A stretch of 64,000 nucleotides of DNA from Beta vulgaris subsp. vulgaris (GCF_026745355.1 NC_079208.1:22359121-22423120), one strand, 5' to 3'; positions 45,901 through 57,719 are shown, counted from the first letter of the stretch. Program-made: numbers and translations. Notes: generated by a model from the sequence alone, not told the origin.

Positions 45901-47200
45901 ACAAGTTACACCCCAATCAAGGTACGCAGTAGGCTACATATTATCTGTTGATAAACAAGATCTTCTAAAGACAAAGTTTACCATAATCATCATCTTTATT
46001 GTCCCCAGTCAACTAGTCCCTGTTATAAGAACAGTACTTTCAAAACCTCTCAGCCCAAAACAAGTTTCACTAATGAAGCATAACCACATCAAGAACAACG
46101 ATTGTCTGTCCATGTGAAACATACATCATTGAGAAACACTCATCAATAAACTTAAAAATGACTTGCTGCTAGTGACTATATTATGTAGAAAAATTGTCCA
46201 ACAAGTTATCTATTCTAAATTCACTCAATAAGCTAATACTCAAATAAAGTTCTGATTTTTCCAATTGATTCATGAGTCTAGCTCACAAAAACAAATGACA
46301 TTGTCGAGAAGAGGTAGGAAACCTACAAACTATGGAATTCAATCAGTTAGCATTAACATTCCATAATTTAACATACAACATTGACAAGTGCCCTGACACA
46401 TCTTTGAGCATTAATATCAGATCTCTTAATGGCTCCTCCTCAACCCCACAGATTCTTCATCACCAAAGTTACTCTGAGAAAAACACTTGGTTGCCACTGC
46501 ACTTCTCAGTCCCGCAATCATTCACGAAACCAAAGACATCGGCAACTTTCCACTTTCCAGTTCATATCCAAGGTGAAGGCGACAAACACAAACTCAATTA
46601 AGAAACAAGTTCAAAACTCAACTATTACTTTCCAATTTACATACATTGCAACAAGAACAACAGAACAAGAAAAAACATCGTTGCTCAATTCAGTGTTATG
46701 TTGTTCAGCAGGATTTAGACATGCATACATCTTCAAATTAAAAATAGCACACATTGGTGGCATCACATGTAGAATGTAGCAAAGTCAACTCGTTGAATAA
46801 AATGAAGGAAGTTGAAGAGAAAAACAGATCATATATAATAATAACAAGAGATCAACAAGCAACTTACTCCAGGAAGCGTCTTCTTATTATGACAAGCATT
46901 GACTGCTTTGTCAGCTTCCTCTCTTGACGGACAAATCAGAAAACAACATCCTACAAAATTTAAGACAATAAACTCAAATCTGAACTCAGATCAACCAAAC
47001 TAAACTCGCATTGACTCGATCAAATCACCTCTTGAAGCTTTAGTAGCTTTGTCTTTGATAATGTTAATTTCGTCAACGGCTGAGAACTCCTTGAACATAG
47101 CAAGGAGTTGAGCTTCTGTCATGTGCTTTGGTACTTGACCTACGAACAACTTCACGCTTTCTTCGCTGTGCTTTCGCCCGCCTTTTTGCTCTTCCGCCAT
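36962..47200 (-). CDS. BRN1-like: BRN1/BRN2-like (Bruno/CELF-type) RNA-binding protein, 9 exons
   Basis: Exons: 47200-47029, 46950-46868, 43866-43815, 43679-43554, 43369-43290, 38203-38021, 37847-37529, 37306-37163, 37089-36962. All introns are GT-AG and all phases join, giving 428 residues, close to the roughly 440 of Arabidopsis BRN1/BRN2. RRM1 has LFVGQVP and SRGCCFLI; RRM2 has LFVGMLP and [10 protein letters not shown]; a Gly/Pro/Ser-rich linker follows; RRM3 has LFIYHIP and KCFGFVSYD, near the C terminus. Two N-terminal RRMs and one C-terminal RRM are the CELF plan. Arabidopsis BRN1/BRN2 bind the SOC1 3' UTR and delay flowering, and RBP-DR1 acts in salicylic-acid defence; the same role here is inference. 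Introns 2 (3.0 kb) and 5 (5.1 kb) are long and hold repeats. Confidence 0.93.
38861..39157. mobile_element. Stowaway-like MITE in BRN intron 5
   Basis: A 297-bp element with terminal inverted repeats CTTCCTCCGTCCCA and TGGGACGGAGGGAG, flanked by TA on both sides. That is the Tc1/mariner Stowaway signature. The inside matches the older copy at 33760-34068. No open frame. Confidence 0.88.
39484..39611. repeat. Two 64-bp tandem units in BRN intron 5
   Basis: Both units read GGTCTTCTTTT...TTACACGTGGTTCCATG...GCCTTCGACTTGCCTTC and differ at a few bases. Each carries an ACACGTGG G-box-like motif. Confidence 0.8.
40054..40247 (-). promoter_or_regulatory. LTR-promoter-like block in BRN intron 5
   Basis: On the minus strand a TATATAAAG box (40062-40054) lies below three TTCTAGAA cores (40240-40247, 40171-40178, 40117-40124). 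One of them sits in the 14-bp palindrome CCGTTCTAGAACGG. TTCnnGAA is the heat-shock-element core; the many CCGTT/AACGG words could instead be MYB3R-type sites. The surrounding 39.6-41.2 kb looks like an inserted unclassified LTR, but I found no sure ends. The strand is the same as the BRN-like gene. Confidence 0.45.
40918..41017. other. CpG-rich patch in BRN intron 5
   Basis: About 100 bp dense in CGCGACCG, ACCGCG and GCCGTT words inside AT-rich DNA. It may belong to the same inserted LTR-like sequence as the block at 40054-40247. No gene recognised. Confidence 0.4.
41198..41211 (+). repeat. Run of 14 G
   Basis: A G homopolymer within BRN intron 5, a C run in the transcript. Possibly the edge of an inserted element. 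Confidence 0.85.
41853..42091. mobile_element. Second type of Stowaway-like MITE in BRN intron 5
   Basis: A 239-bp element. Its ends, CCTCCGTTTCTCAATAAGTG and the reverse-complement CACTTATTGAG...GGAGGAAG, form inverted repeats of about 26 bp with small gaps, flanked by TA. The inside differs from the 38861 family. Confidence 0.82.
43867..46867 (-). other. Intron 2 of the BRN-like gene
   Basis: 3.0 kb between exons 2 and 3. I see no coding domain, tRNA or clear transposon in it. Short open frames on the plus strand (for example 46332-46601) look like chance. Confidence 0.7.
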
Positions 47201-47920
47201 TAATGTCTCCCTACTTTCTCTCTCCTCCTTACTTTCTCTCTCCTCTGTTCACTTCACTTTCTTGTCTCTGATCTGTCTTTCCTCACTTTCTCTCTCCTAA
47301 TTTTCTCTCTCCTCTTTTCTTTGTTTTGAGTCGTCTCAAGTGAAAATGGCGTCTTTCTAATTCTAAAATGGCAAAGTTGGGATCTTCGGTTAAATTGTTA
47401 TTATTTTAAATTTCGTCAATAAAAAATTAGTCCCTTGTGTTTGCGTTATATTTACGAAATTACCCCTATATTTTGTTAATTTTAGATGCTCAGATCTGAA
47501 ACAGAGGGTAATGCATGGATAAGAAATGACTAAATTGCCCTTCCTTGTGTTCTGGGATGCTTTTAATTTATTTTTTTTTCTCCACTTTTTTAGTGCATGG
47601 ATAAATATATTTACAGGGTGGATGAAGTGGGGTCGATGTGTTGTTAGCTTTGAAACTTTGTACTTGTAACAAAGAAATTCATAAGATGTGATTTTATTAG
47701 TTTGTCCAATCCCAACGCTTTGTTTTTTGGCTGTTGAAAAGTGAGCTTAAAACCATGTTCTTATCCTCCCTTTACAATTGGAAGATCTTCTTCTTATGAC
47801 TATGTTTAGATTAAATTCTTCTTAAGGAAAAGTCTATAACATAACTTTTATCTCAATTGCACCATCACAATTGATTGCTATACAACTAAAATAAAGTTTA
47901 ATAGTAATATATATAACTAT
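47201..47920 (-). promoter_or_regulatory. 5' UTR and promoter region of the BRN-like gene
   Basis: The first 130 bp above the ATG are dense in plus-strand TCTCTCC, so the minus-strand leader is GAGAGA-rich, common in plant 5' UTRs. No convincing TATA box could be placed. The Mutator-like element begins only 720 bp above the start codon. Confidence 0.5.
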
Positions 47921-50141
47921 GGATTTTTTTAAACAGAATAATACAAATTTTTGTCTGTTCTTTCGCAATAATACAAACTAGCCTTCTTTGCACACGATGC
48001 GTGCGTGAATTATTTTGCCAATTATTATTGAATTTCATCTAAATGTAATTTTGAAGGATGTAAATTTCAATCATCATTAGTTCTAGTTAGATATCATGTC
48101 GTGTAAATACAAATTATAAAAATTACTTGATGAACAAGTTGTTTTATGGGTAGTTTTATTACTTGTTAATGGATGTTGGTATTGTTATTGCGTTTCAAAG
48201 TTTAGGTAAAATTAAAATTTTATGTCTTTGGTTTTGTAATTGATTTAAAAATTGTTTTAGTTATGTTAATTTGTTCTTCAATCATAAACTTTTTCTTTCA
48301 CTACACATATTTTTATGAAAGTTTATTTTAGCTACTTTTGAACTTTCTTTGTATACATATTTTAAATTAGGAAGGGTTATGATTAAGAAAAATATGAAAA
48401 TCTTAATAGGTAATATTTTTTTATTGAATGAAGGATTAAAAAGTCTTTTTAAAGGGGGGCATCAATACATCATAGCTTCTCCTTGGCTTATATAATAGAG
48501 ATTTTTGATTATCTCTAGTATATAAGCCAAGGGGGAGTTATGGTGTTCCCTTTTTCAAAAGACTTTTTAACCCTTCATTCAATAAAATATTTACCTATTA
48601 AGATTTTGAGATTTTTCTCATTCATATATGTATATCAAAAGAAGTTCAAAGTAACTAAAACAAACTTTCACAAAATTATGTGTAGTGAAAGAAAAAGTTT
48701 ATGATTGAAGAACAAATTAACATAACTAAAGCAGTTTTCAAATCAATTACAAAATCAAAGACATAAATTTTAATTTTACCTAAACTTTGTAATGCAATAA
48801 CAATACCAACATTTATTAACAAGTAATAGAAATACTAAAAAAATAACTTCTTCATCAAGTAATTTTTATATTTTTGTATTTCCACCACGTGATATTTAAT
48901 TAGAACTAATGATGATTGTAAATTACACTCTTCAAATAACATTTAGATAAAATTTAATAATAATCGCTAAAATAATCCATGCATGCATCGCGTGCAAAAG
49001 AAGGCTAGTTTTTAAACAATACAAAATTTTGTCCAAAATTCCTTCAGTAGGGCATGACTGGTTAATCACTTCTTGGTGCAGGTAAATTGCTTACGTGACA
49101 CTTACTTCTTCCTTGTTTACTTTGGTTGTTCTTCCTCCGTTTTTTTTTTCATTTCATTCTTCTCTCTTGCTCCCCCTCCATTGTTTTTCTCCCTTACCCC
49201 CCCCCCCTCCACTACCCTTTTTCCCTGACAGATCTGCCCCCTTTCCCCTAGACAGTTGTTGCCTTCTCCCCTCCCCCCCCCCACTGCTACCTACCCTTTG
49301 ACCACCACTAACACCAAAATCGCACCTCATCCAGTCGAATCAGCTCCCCTCCACCGCCGAAACATCCCATCACCCACCTATAAACAACCACAACACCCAA
49401 AATCACCAATCACCTAGCCGAAAAACAAACCCCTACCCATTACCCAACTCCCACCCCCTGCAACAACCCTTCACTCACAAGAAATTAGCCCCTTACCTAA
49501 AGCCCACCGCCCTATCCCGAAATCAGCCCCATCTAGAAAAAATGGTGGTGATGTTTTGCTTTAGAGGTTTATTTGGGGTAGTTTGGGATTTTTATTTTGT
49601 GGGTGATATGGGACTCGTGGTGGTGAGTGTGGTGTTGATAGGATTTGATGGATGGGGTTCATGGTGGTTATGGTTGGATTTTGTGTATTTCGTGGGTGAG
49701 GGAGTGGAGGCGGATGGTTTTCGAGGCTGGGGTGGCAGGGATTGGTGGTTTTCAGGGGTGAACGAGTGGTGGGAGTGGTTTCGAGGGTGGGGGAGAGAGA
49801 CGTGGTGTTCTCGCTCGGGGGTAGGGGAGTGGAGCAGTAGTGTTTTCTCGGGTGGATGAGGGGAGACGTGGTGTTGCCAGTGGTTGGGGTGGGGGAGGAG
49901 GAGGGGGAGGGGGAGAGTATAGTGGTTTCGTGGTGAGGTTTTAGTTGGTAAGGGGAGGGGAGGGGATAGAAAGAGATTTTCGATTTTTTAAAATTTTCTT
50001 TTACCTGCTTTCCAGGTTAAAGGTCATATTGTCATACTGGAGGAATTTTGGGCAAACGTTTGTATTATTTAACAATAATCAAAAGTTTGCATTATTGTGA
50101 GAAAACGGGTTAAAGTTTGTATTATTATGGTTAAAAAATCC
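47921..50141. mobile_element. Mutator-like non-autonomous element
   Basis: The ends GGATTTTTTTAA (47921) and TTAAAAAATCC (50141) are inverted. They continue inward as related repeats of about 100-120 bp (AATAATACAAA, CGCAATAATACAAACT and CAAAATTCC on one side; their complements on the other). Flanking 9-mers TATAACTAT and TATAACAGT match at 7 of 9, fitting a decayed Mutator-type duplication. No transposase is visible. A 1-kb foldback (47977-49009) interrupts the left repeat. The body (49100-49980) is C-rich then G-rich. Confidence 0.65.
47977..49009. repeat. 1-kb foldback palindrome
   Basis: Two arms of about 510 bp mirror each other from ACTAGCCTTCTTTGCACACG outward to GAAGGCTAGT. They meet near 48506, where CTTGGCTTATATAATAGAGAT faces its complement. 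Arm differences are scattered substitutions and small indels. There is no open frame. Transcription would give a long hairpin RNA. Confidence 0.85.
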
Positions 50142-51180
50142 TATAACAGTCTAAATTAAAATACAAAGTCATATGTGGCATCCTCACATCAATCAAGCAA
50201 TTTTAGAGCACTTAAAAAGTAAAAACTCTCTAATAGGGTGTACATGTGGCACTTACATGATTTTGAATTAAAAAATTATTCGACTTTAAATTAAAATCGG
50301 AATTACTTGAAATTATTGGCGTGAATTAAAGTAAATATTAGGTAATTGAATTTTTTATATTTATATAATGAAGGCTGAAATAAAATATTTCCTAAAAAAA
50401 ATAACCTATGGTAAGGATTTAAATTTCTTAATCAACCTTAATTTTGTATATTAATTGTTAATAAACCTTAATTTCAAAATTTTAAAATGTATATTTTAAT
50501 TGTCAATTGACAACTAATTTTCGATTTTCAAATCCTTACAAATTAAAAGAAAAAATTAAACCATATATATTATACTAATAAAACAAGAAAAATTATCCAA
50601 CGTGGCAATCAACTATGAAAGAAGGCTTGAGAATACACAAGAATGCACCTAAGCAATTATTTGTAGTGAGAAAAATAGTCGATATTTTACAAAAAGATGA
50701 ACCTAAATCAATTAGCCAAGATTTTGGGATAATTGTCTAATATCAATTAAGCAACTGATTTGTATCTAAATTAATTAGAATCTTCATTTAAGGAAAGATG
50801 ACTATAAATCCCGTAATGCAAGCAATTAATTCGCCATTATGACAATATTGTTCTTGTTATAACTTGGTTACAAGAGTGCTCAGAAAGAAACCTCAATTGT
50901 ATAATATTGTTCCTTGTAGAGTATTGCACTTAGGAGGGTTTATAGACCTAGCCATCTTCATAGGGTTCTATTTCCTTTTTGAAGGTTTGTGCTCGAATTT
51001 TCCGAGAGTTGTGATCCAACTTTCATGGATAATTAAAAGGAGATGTCGAATAATCATGTTGTTAACGCACAATTGAAGGAAGGAGATGAAGTGGACTAGG
51101 AGATAGAGCGGAAAGAGGACGAAGAATTTCTAAATTTGGTCTTGTGTATGAAGTATGAACCCTCAAAGATCGGTTTTATA
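50142..51180. other. AT-rich intergenic DNA
   Basis: No gene or clear repeat recognised over about 1.0 kb. The short frame at 50864-51076 has no family resemblance that I can see. Confidence 0.5.
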
Positions 51181-52970
51181 GGAGGGGGAAAAAGGTTTGT
51201 AAATGTAAATTATGCATTTATTGATGCTTTTTTTTTGGCAACGTATTGATCCTAGATGTTTAAGTGAGTTAGAGTTGAATCCAGATACAAATTGCATCTA
51301 AAGTGTGAGAGCATCAAGTTAGCACACTTGATGTTTGCAGATGATTTGCTCCTCTTCTCAAGAGCAGATCATAAATGTAAATTATGCATTTATTGATCCT
51401 TTTTTTGGCAACGTATTGATCCTAGATGTCTGAGTGGATTAGAGTTGAATCCAGATACAAATTACATCCTCAGTGTGAGAGCATCAAGTTAACACACTTG
51501 ATGTTTGCAGAAGATCTGCTCCTCTTCTCAAGAGCGGATCATAGCTTTGTGACCAAGCTTATGGAAGTTTTTTTCTAAATTTGCTCTTGTTATGGGCTTG
51601 AAGCTAGTGTTAAAAAGAGTTCTATCTATATCTTTAGTGTTACATAGGAAGTGAAGAGTCGGCTAGCTGATATCATTCGTTCATATGCCTATTGCGAACA
51701 TCTCGTTCAAACATGGGGTGCCCCTATCTGCCAAGAAGCTAAATTTTTCTCAAAGCAAACCACTTATTGAGAAAATTACTACAAGAGCTCAAAGCTGGAC
51801 GGAACACCTTTTTTCATATGCTGGAAGACTTCAAATTATCATAAGTATTTTAGCAAGTATGCAGAACTTTTGGACCCATATTTATCCTCTTTCTAAGAAA
51901 GTTATCAAGGTTGTTGAAAGTATTTATAGGAATTAAATTCATTTGGATTGGGTTATTGATCCATCTAAGAAAGATCATATTGCTGGGGATAGCTTCCATA
52001 AACCCAAAGCTGTTGGTGGTTGGAATGTGATTGATATGAAGATTTGGAACAAATCTGCAATCTTAAAGCTGTTATGGGCCATCACTTTCAAGAGTGATAA
52101 CTCTGGGTTTAGTGGGTACATGCTTACTATATTAAAGACAGAAGCATTGATACCATTCTAGCAACATCTCTTGGTACTTAAGGAAAATAATTGAGACTAG
52201 GCTGCTACTTCATTTAATTGGTTGCTGGCAGGCAATATTAGTGAATGGAAAGTACAACATCAAGAAAACTTATGCTCTTTTGATGGCAGACCGTGGTAGA
52301 GTTCCATGGAGAAGAATCATTAGCAACAATAGAGCTTCACCAAAGAGTACTTTTATTCTTTGGATGGCAGTGTAGAAAAGATTAGCTACTACTGATAAAA
52401 TTCAAGTTTGGAATCTTCAGTGTAGCTTAACTTCTTTTCTGTATGGAGTGGTCAATGAATCTATAGAACATCTGTTATTTGCTTGTAATTATTCAGCTAC
52501 TATTTGGTACGCTTCAAAAGATGTTCTAAATGCTAGCAATCCAAGGAATGGTTTTCAACATGGAATTGAAAATGGCTTGAAAGAAAGCTCACAGTAGCAC
52601 CAGGAAGACCAGATTGTATGTGATGATGTTTACTGAAGCAGTTTATGCTACTTGGATGCAAAGAAACATTCTGTTGTTTACAAGAAAGTTGTTCTTGCTA
52701 ATCAATTATTAGTGAAGGATATGATTTTTAGGGTTGCAGCTAGATGCAAATATGAAGATAAACCCTTATTACTTAGAAACTGTTAATCTTGTTTTGTTGC
52801 ATTGCTGTGTTTGTTTGCTTCAGATTAGTTTGGCTTCCTTGTTTTGATTGTACGGATCATCTTATCTCCTCTCTAGAGTTGTTAGCTTGATTGCCTTTGT
52901 TTGTATGGTTTCTGACCATTTTTTTTGGTTATCAATAACAATTTTGAATTGCCAAAAAACAAATTGTGTT
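51181..52970 (+). pseudogene. Degenerate LINE reverse transcriptase, 3' part
   Basis: Fragments of an L1-like ORF2 in different frames: LMFADDLLLFSRAD (RT catalytic box, about 51326 and again near 51500); SKKLNFSQSKPLIEKI-like and WTEHLFSYAGRLQII (about 51730-51840); GGWNVIDMKIWNKSAILKL (52016 on); and a zf-RVT-like region to about 52500. The 3' end near 52960 has a TGGTTATCAATAA-type tail. Many stops and shifts, so it is old. It is unrelated by orientation to the intact LINE at 2791-7708. Confidence 0.82.
51201..51541 (+). repeat. 171-bp tandem duplication inside the LINE remnant
   Basis: Units 51201-51371 and 51372-51541 both run from TAAATGTAAATTATGC to AGAGC-GATCATA and contain the FADD-coding stretch. 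The second carries GAAGAT in place of GATGAT in that box. About ten differences by eye. Confidence 0.88.
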
Positions 52971-53278
52971 TGGGCTTTAATAATATTTAATGGTTGGGTG
53001 TTTTGCATAGTTGGGTTCTTCTAACTCAATTTAAAGTCCTTTTTACTAAACCCAAATATGTTTGAAGCTATTTAAGTAATTTTTAGAGTATGACTAAATA
53101 AAATATTTAATTAATTAAAATCATTAAATAGTTATTTCGACTTTCAAATAGTCAACCTTTTAAGAAATAAATAATCTAAACATTAAAATATATATAATAT
53201 TTATTAAAATGCATTTATAAAATTCATAAAATTGCGGGGGACTACAGTAGATTAAAAATTAATATACCAAAAAGGTTT

Positions 53279-53690
53279 GAGCGTGTTTGGCACAAGCTTT
53301 TTAAGTAGCTTTCAGTGTCATGACTAGGTCAAAACACTACTTACAAAAATGATAGTGTTTGGTAAGTTAGTGGTGTAAGTAGCTTTTAGTGGTGTAAGTA
53401 GTATTTTAGTAATGTTTGTGAAAAGCTACAATTTTTAGATTTCGGGGTAGCTTTTAGTGGTCATAAATTATGTATTAAAGTTTTGTTTGATTTTTAATCA
53501 ATTATTGTAAACAACAACTCTGGCAGCTTCTTTTACCTAACATTAATATCTTATACCGTTACTTGTATAACTAACAACTAACAACTACACACCAACCACC
53601 AACAGCTACCAGCACAGCTAACATCTAATATGACAACTAAAAGCTACTACCATATTTATTGTTGTCGAACACGTCCAAAGTGTGTAGATT
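53279..53690. mobile_element. Possible hAT-type MITE
   Basis: It begins GAGCGTGTTTGGCACAAGCT and ends CGAACACGTCC, inverted and similar for about 10 bp. The inside is full of AGCTTTTAG/CTAAAAGCT words, typical of small hAT elements in plants. The ends and a target duplication are not certain. Confidence 0.4.
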
Positions 53691-55689
53691 AAAAAGAACA
53701 GAGGGAATAATACATAAGGTAAGGTAGTGATCCAAGGAGTATGTCTTAGTATGTTTAGTGATACCTTATGGATAAAACCTATATATTCCATTATATTTAC
53801 TTGAGACTGATTCTGTCTGATATTTATGTTAGTCCCCTTTTCAAGCTTGTTTAGGTTCTTATGAGCAAAGTTGCTTGTACAACTAAATCAATGAATAATA
53901 TTAATGAAGAGATTGTCCAAAGTTTTCAATAATTTTTATAAAGGGTAAACTGTCAATATTTCCTTAATATATATGTCAAAGTTTAGTTTCTGACATCTTA
54001 TTTGTTATATTTAGGCATTGCTAGTATTGCAAAGCAAGTGAGAAAACATGTGTTATGCAACTTGATGCGGTAGTGAAGGTAAGCTCTTCAATGTGCCATA
54101 TCATTCAAATATTTAGTGGAGTGATTTATATGACCATTAGCTAACATTAACTAGATCAGAACTCTGCTTGTTATTTTCATAACTACATATAACAGGTGCA
54201 TAATAATTGGTGGATTCCGCACCTCATCCGCTTCAGTTGGAGCGAGTATGAAAATGACTCTAGTAGGTGGTGGGTGGGTACGAATATGAGAACTAAACCC
54301 CGCCATGGATAATGGGCAGGTGGTGGAATTTTAGAAAAAACCCGCATGTAGGCGTGTTTTTATTGCCTATGCGAGATGACCACATATTTGAGTACCTCAT
54401 TGTAAAGGTTCTATTGAAAAATTGAAGTCGCCAACAAGTATTTAAATGAAGACTCATAAACTTAGTTGGATATTGGAAAATCGTATGGACAACTTAGAAA
54501 TATATCCAATGTAGATTTTTCCGCCATGACTCTATTATATTAATGGTCAATAAACCATAGATTGTGTTCGATGAGGTTACAAATAAGATCAGGAATCAAA
54601 TTCGCCAATCGATTGCCTCTACTTAATATCAATTCATGTCAAGTTTTATGTAATTAAACAACAAAAAAACATTTTGATGCAATGTATGATTAATTTATGT
54701 CGGTTCATTGAACAAACAAAAGAATATTTTTTGGGTGACATGTCATTATGCAATGAAATTACTGCGATCCTAATCACATTGTCCAATTATGTTGTTACAC
54801 GTTAGAACATTTCTCTAGGTCTTTAATTATCAATAATAATCATGTGAGGTGATGAAAGCATTTAAACATACAATCATGCATATGAATAATAAAGAAAATA
54901 AATAAAAAGAGAAGATTTAATGAAGAATGTACAGGAAATAGTTAATTCCTTCAAGATCTACCTTGTGAAAATTTTGAAGTTCAATTATGAAAATAATTAT
55001 ATTGGAATTAAACCTCAAAAATTCTATATATGTCACCTGGTTCTTATGCAATGATCTTCGGGATGAGTAATCTTGAAGCTTAAAATAGAAAATCTTGTTG
55101 TGTTTGAATGTGAGCTTGAGTATAGGAGAGTACGTGTCGAAGTCGTAGGAAATCATTGTCAAAAGTCGTTCAAAAAAACAAGCTATTTATAGGCAAAAGA
55201 AATCGAAGACGGATCAAAAATAACAAATAAAATAGTGCGACTGGCGCATAAATTTGCGGTTGACGCATAACCAGTGTGTCCGACCCTGTCGCACGCATTG
55301 GCTTTCTGGCCATTTTTTCTTTTATCGTTTTAATATACTTTTATTTATCCTTTGAAAAAGCTACCCTCTTAAATCCGAAATCAACCCTCTTTTGGAATAA
55401 TAACCTGATTATCGAAATATCCTTTAAAAATTAATGATCGAGAATGATGAATATTAAAATATCAAAAATACATTTAATTATCAGGAATAATTGAATGAAC
55501 TTTAAAATTGGGCTTGGATTGTTTAAAACCAATAAATATATTTTATATTTTCGACATTATTTTGGGATTAGCTTGTTCAATTGCTCTTCCTTTGGACTGG
55601 AGCAATTAGAAAGAAGGTATGTTTCATCATTGGATACTCAATTAATGGAGAGATACGATTTTGTGTCTACACCACTCTGGTAGGTCTTT
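53691..55689. other. AT-rich DNA without recognised genes
   Basis: About 2 kb with no coding domain. The part from about 54860 has the style of retroelement LTR sequence, but I could not define ends or a partner. Confidence 0.4.
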
Positions 55690-56935
55690 TAGTCATATGC
55701 ACCAAATTATTTATCGCTATCGAACTCTATTAAAGTAGCTAGAGAAGTAGAGTTCATATCCATGGAGAAAGGACACTTTCTAGTGTATGTGTGCATAATA
55801 AACACCTAGTAAAGAAACAATAATCACGTGAAGGATTAAATGTAGACAAAACTTGATCAAAATTAATGTCCACTAATGAAATACTAGTTGATCATGAAAA
55901 ACACTTCAATTGAACACTCTTGAATAGTTTATTGTGGAATGAAAATCCCAATTTCTCCTTAATATTAGTCAACTAGAACGAGATGTGTTCCTAAAAAATC
56001 CTTAATATTATACAATGCAAAACAAGCGCTCATAATCAAATTAATAGAAGCAATCAATCTAGAGAAATAAATAAAGAAAGATAAAATCAATGCAAGCAAT
56101 TGAGACTAAACATATAATTATTCCCATTTGAAATCATTAATCAAGAACGCAATCATTAATAATCCAAAGTTACCACTTTTTAGAATATTAATTGAACAAT
56201 TTCGGATTTACAATCTAATCTAGCAACCAATCAATAAAAATTATTAACTAGTTGATCACCTAGCAATAATCAATATCAAGCGAATGAATAATAACAAGAG
56301 AATAATTAATATTTAGAGAGAATAGGAGAAGAGAAATCTCACAACTATGTGAAGTCAAAAGCTTCAATCTATTGATCAAGAATTAGGGTTTAGTTCTCCA
56401 TGAAAGGTACAAGCTCCAATGAAGAAAAAATAATCTCTCAAAGTCCTCTAACTGTGTATATTTAAGTAGTTTTAAGAGAAAAGGAGAAAAAACAAGCAAA
56501 AAAAAAAACTAGGAAAATCGGCCCTAATGGTCCTTCTCAAAAATCGTTGCTACCCCCGGCTAGCCTACTCAAATAGTGTTGTAGCTGCTGCCTGGGCCGT
56601 GCGTAGCGGCTATTGTGCCGCACCACTCGGCTCCTTATAAACGTGCTTCCTTCCATCTAGCTCCAACAACTATTTTTCTCCAATTGTAGGTTGAATTCTT
56701 CCTTGAAACTCATATGAAACTGCTATCTAACCCGAGTTGTCACAAACCTTGAGTGCATCCATATAAAATGAACGAAGTTTTCCTCACATTCATTCATAAT
56801 AAAGCATTTAAATTCTCCAATTACAAACAAAGTTAGAAAATGAAGAAATACAAGATATATGCTTCCATATTGGACCAAATGACAATTGTTTGGACTTGAT
56901 TAACACACTTATACACTACAAAATAGTGTGTATCA
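55690..56935 (-). repeat. Athila 3' LTR (lower boundary uncertain)
   Basis: On the minus strand it starts TGATACACACTATTTTG directly after the purine tract, so the upper end at 56935 is firm. The lower end is a guess from length and sequence style. It contains a GC-richer part at 56530-56640. Confidence 0.5.
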
Positions 56936-57550
56936 AACTCCCCCATACTTAGATCTTTACTCGCCCTCGAGTAAGCTCCGAATCTATATCCAGCTCCACT
57001 TTCAAAAAATCTAATAGGAACGCAAGAACAAGAACCACAATCCAAAATCCTAACTCCAACTAGTCAAAAGTGATTAATAAAACAACCAACCCTACAATCA
57101 TAAGTCTAAGTACCGATGTAATATCAAAGTACAAAGACCAAGCTCAACTCCAATCTACGTCGCCTTATATCTCCACAAAAGTATATGAAAATGGCACTCC
57201 AAAATAAAACTTCTATCCAGCTACGAGGTAAATAACAAACGAAACCTAGATTCCCCCATACTTAGATCAAAATATCTCCTACCAATTAACATCCAAGATA
57301 TAAGTTCAAGTCTCGAAAGATCTCAAAAGACATGAACTTATTTAAATCCACACAACATCACAAACAACCTCCCCATATGTCCCCCAAAAATACAATATGT
57401 TAGCTCTAACCTAAACTCCATGTAAACGCCAACATCATCCTTCAAATGACACCAAGATGAGACCTAATCGAGTCCTCCTTATAGCTCCTCCCTTATTATG
57501 TTCACAACTCCGACAAATGTTTAAATTTTCTCTCTTTTATCTCTTATTTT

Positions 57551-57719
57551 GCCTAGGTGCCCTTTCGGGTTTTCATCCTAGCCATTCCAACTTTTTTTAG
57601 CTCACCATCTCACCCGCCAATAGCCACTTTCTTGCATAGGTTGCCCTTGCAGATTTTCAAGCTATTCGGGCCTCCATTTTCGCCTAAGTTTCCCTCTCGG
57701 GTTTTCAACTTAGCGGGTT
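57551..57719. repeat. Three diverged GGGTTTTCA repeats in the Athila 3' region
   Basis: Units at 57551-57582, 57631-57670 and 57683-57719 share GCCTA-GT-CCCT-TCGGGTTTTCA-CTAGC. They lie between the ATHILA-domain ORF and the LTR. Not coding. Confidence 0.65.

Noticed and set aside
46332..46779. Short plus-strand frames in BRN intron 2
   Set aside because: Chance frames in AT-rich intron DNA, antisense to the gene, without recognisable domains.
49542..49859. 105-codon Gly/Trp/Val-rich frame
   Set aside because: It is explained by the G/T-rich composition of the Mutator-like body. No domain seen.
57551..57719. CRISPR-like array
   Set aside because: Only three diverged units with uneven spacing, in a eukaryotic context.
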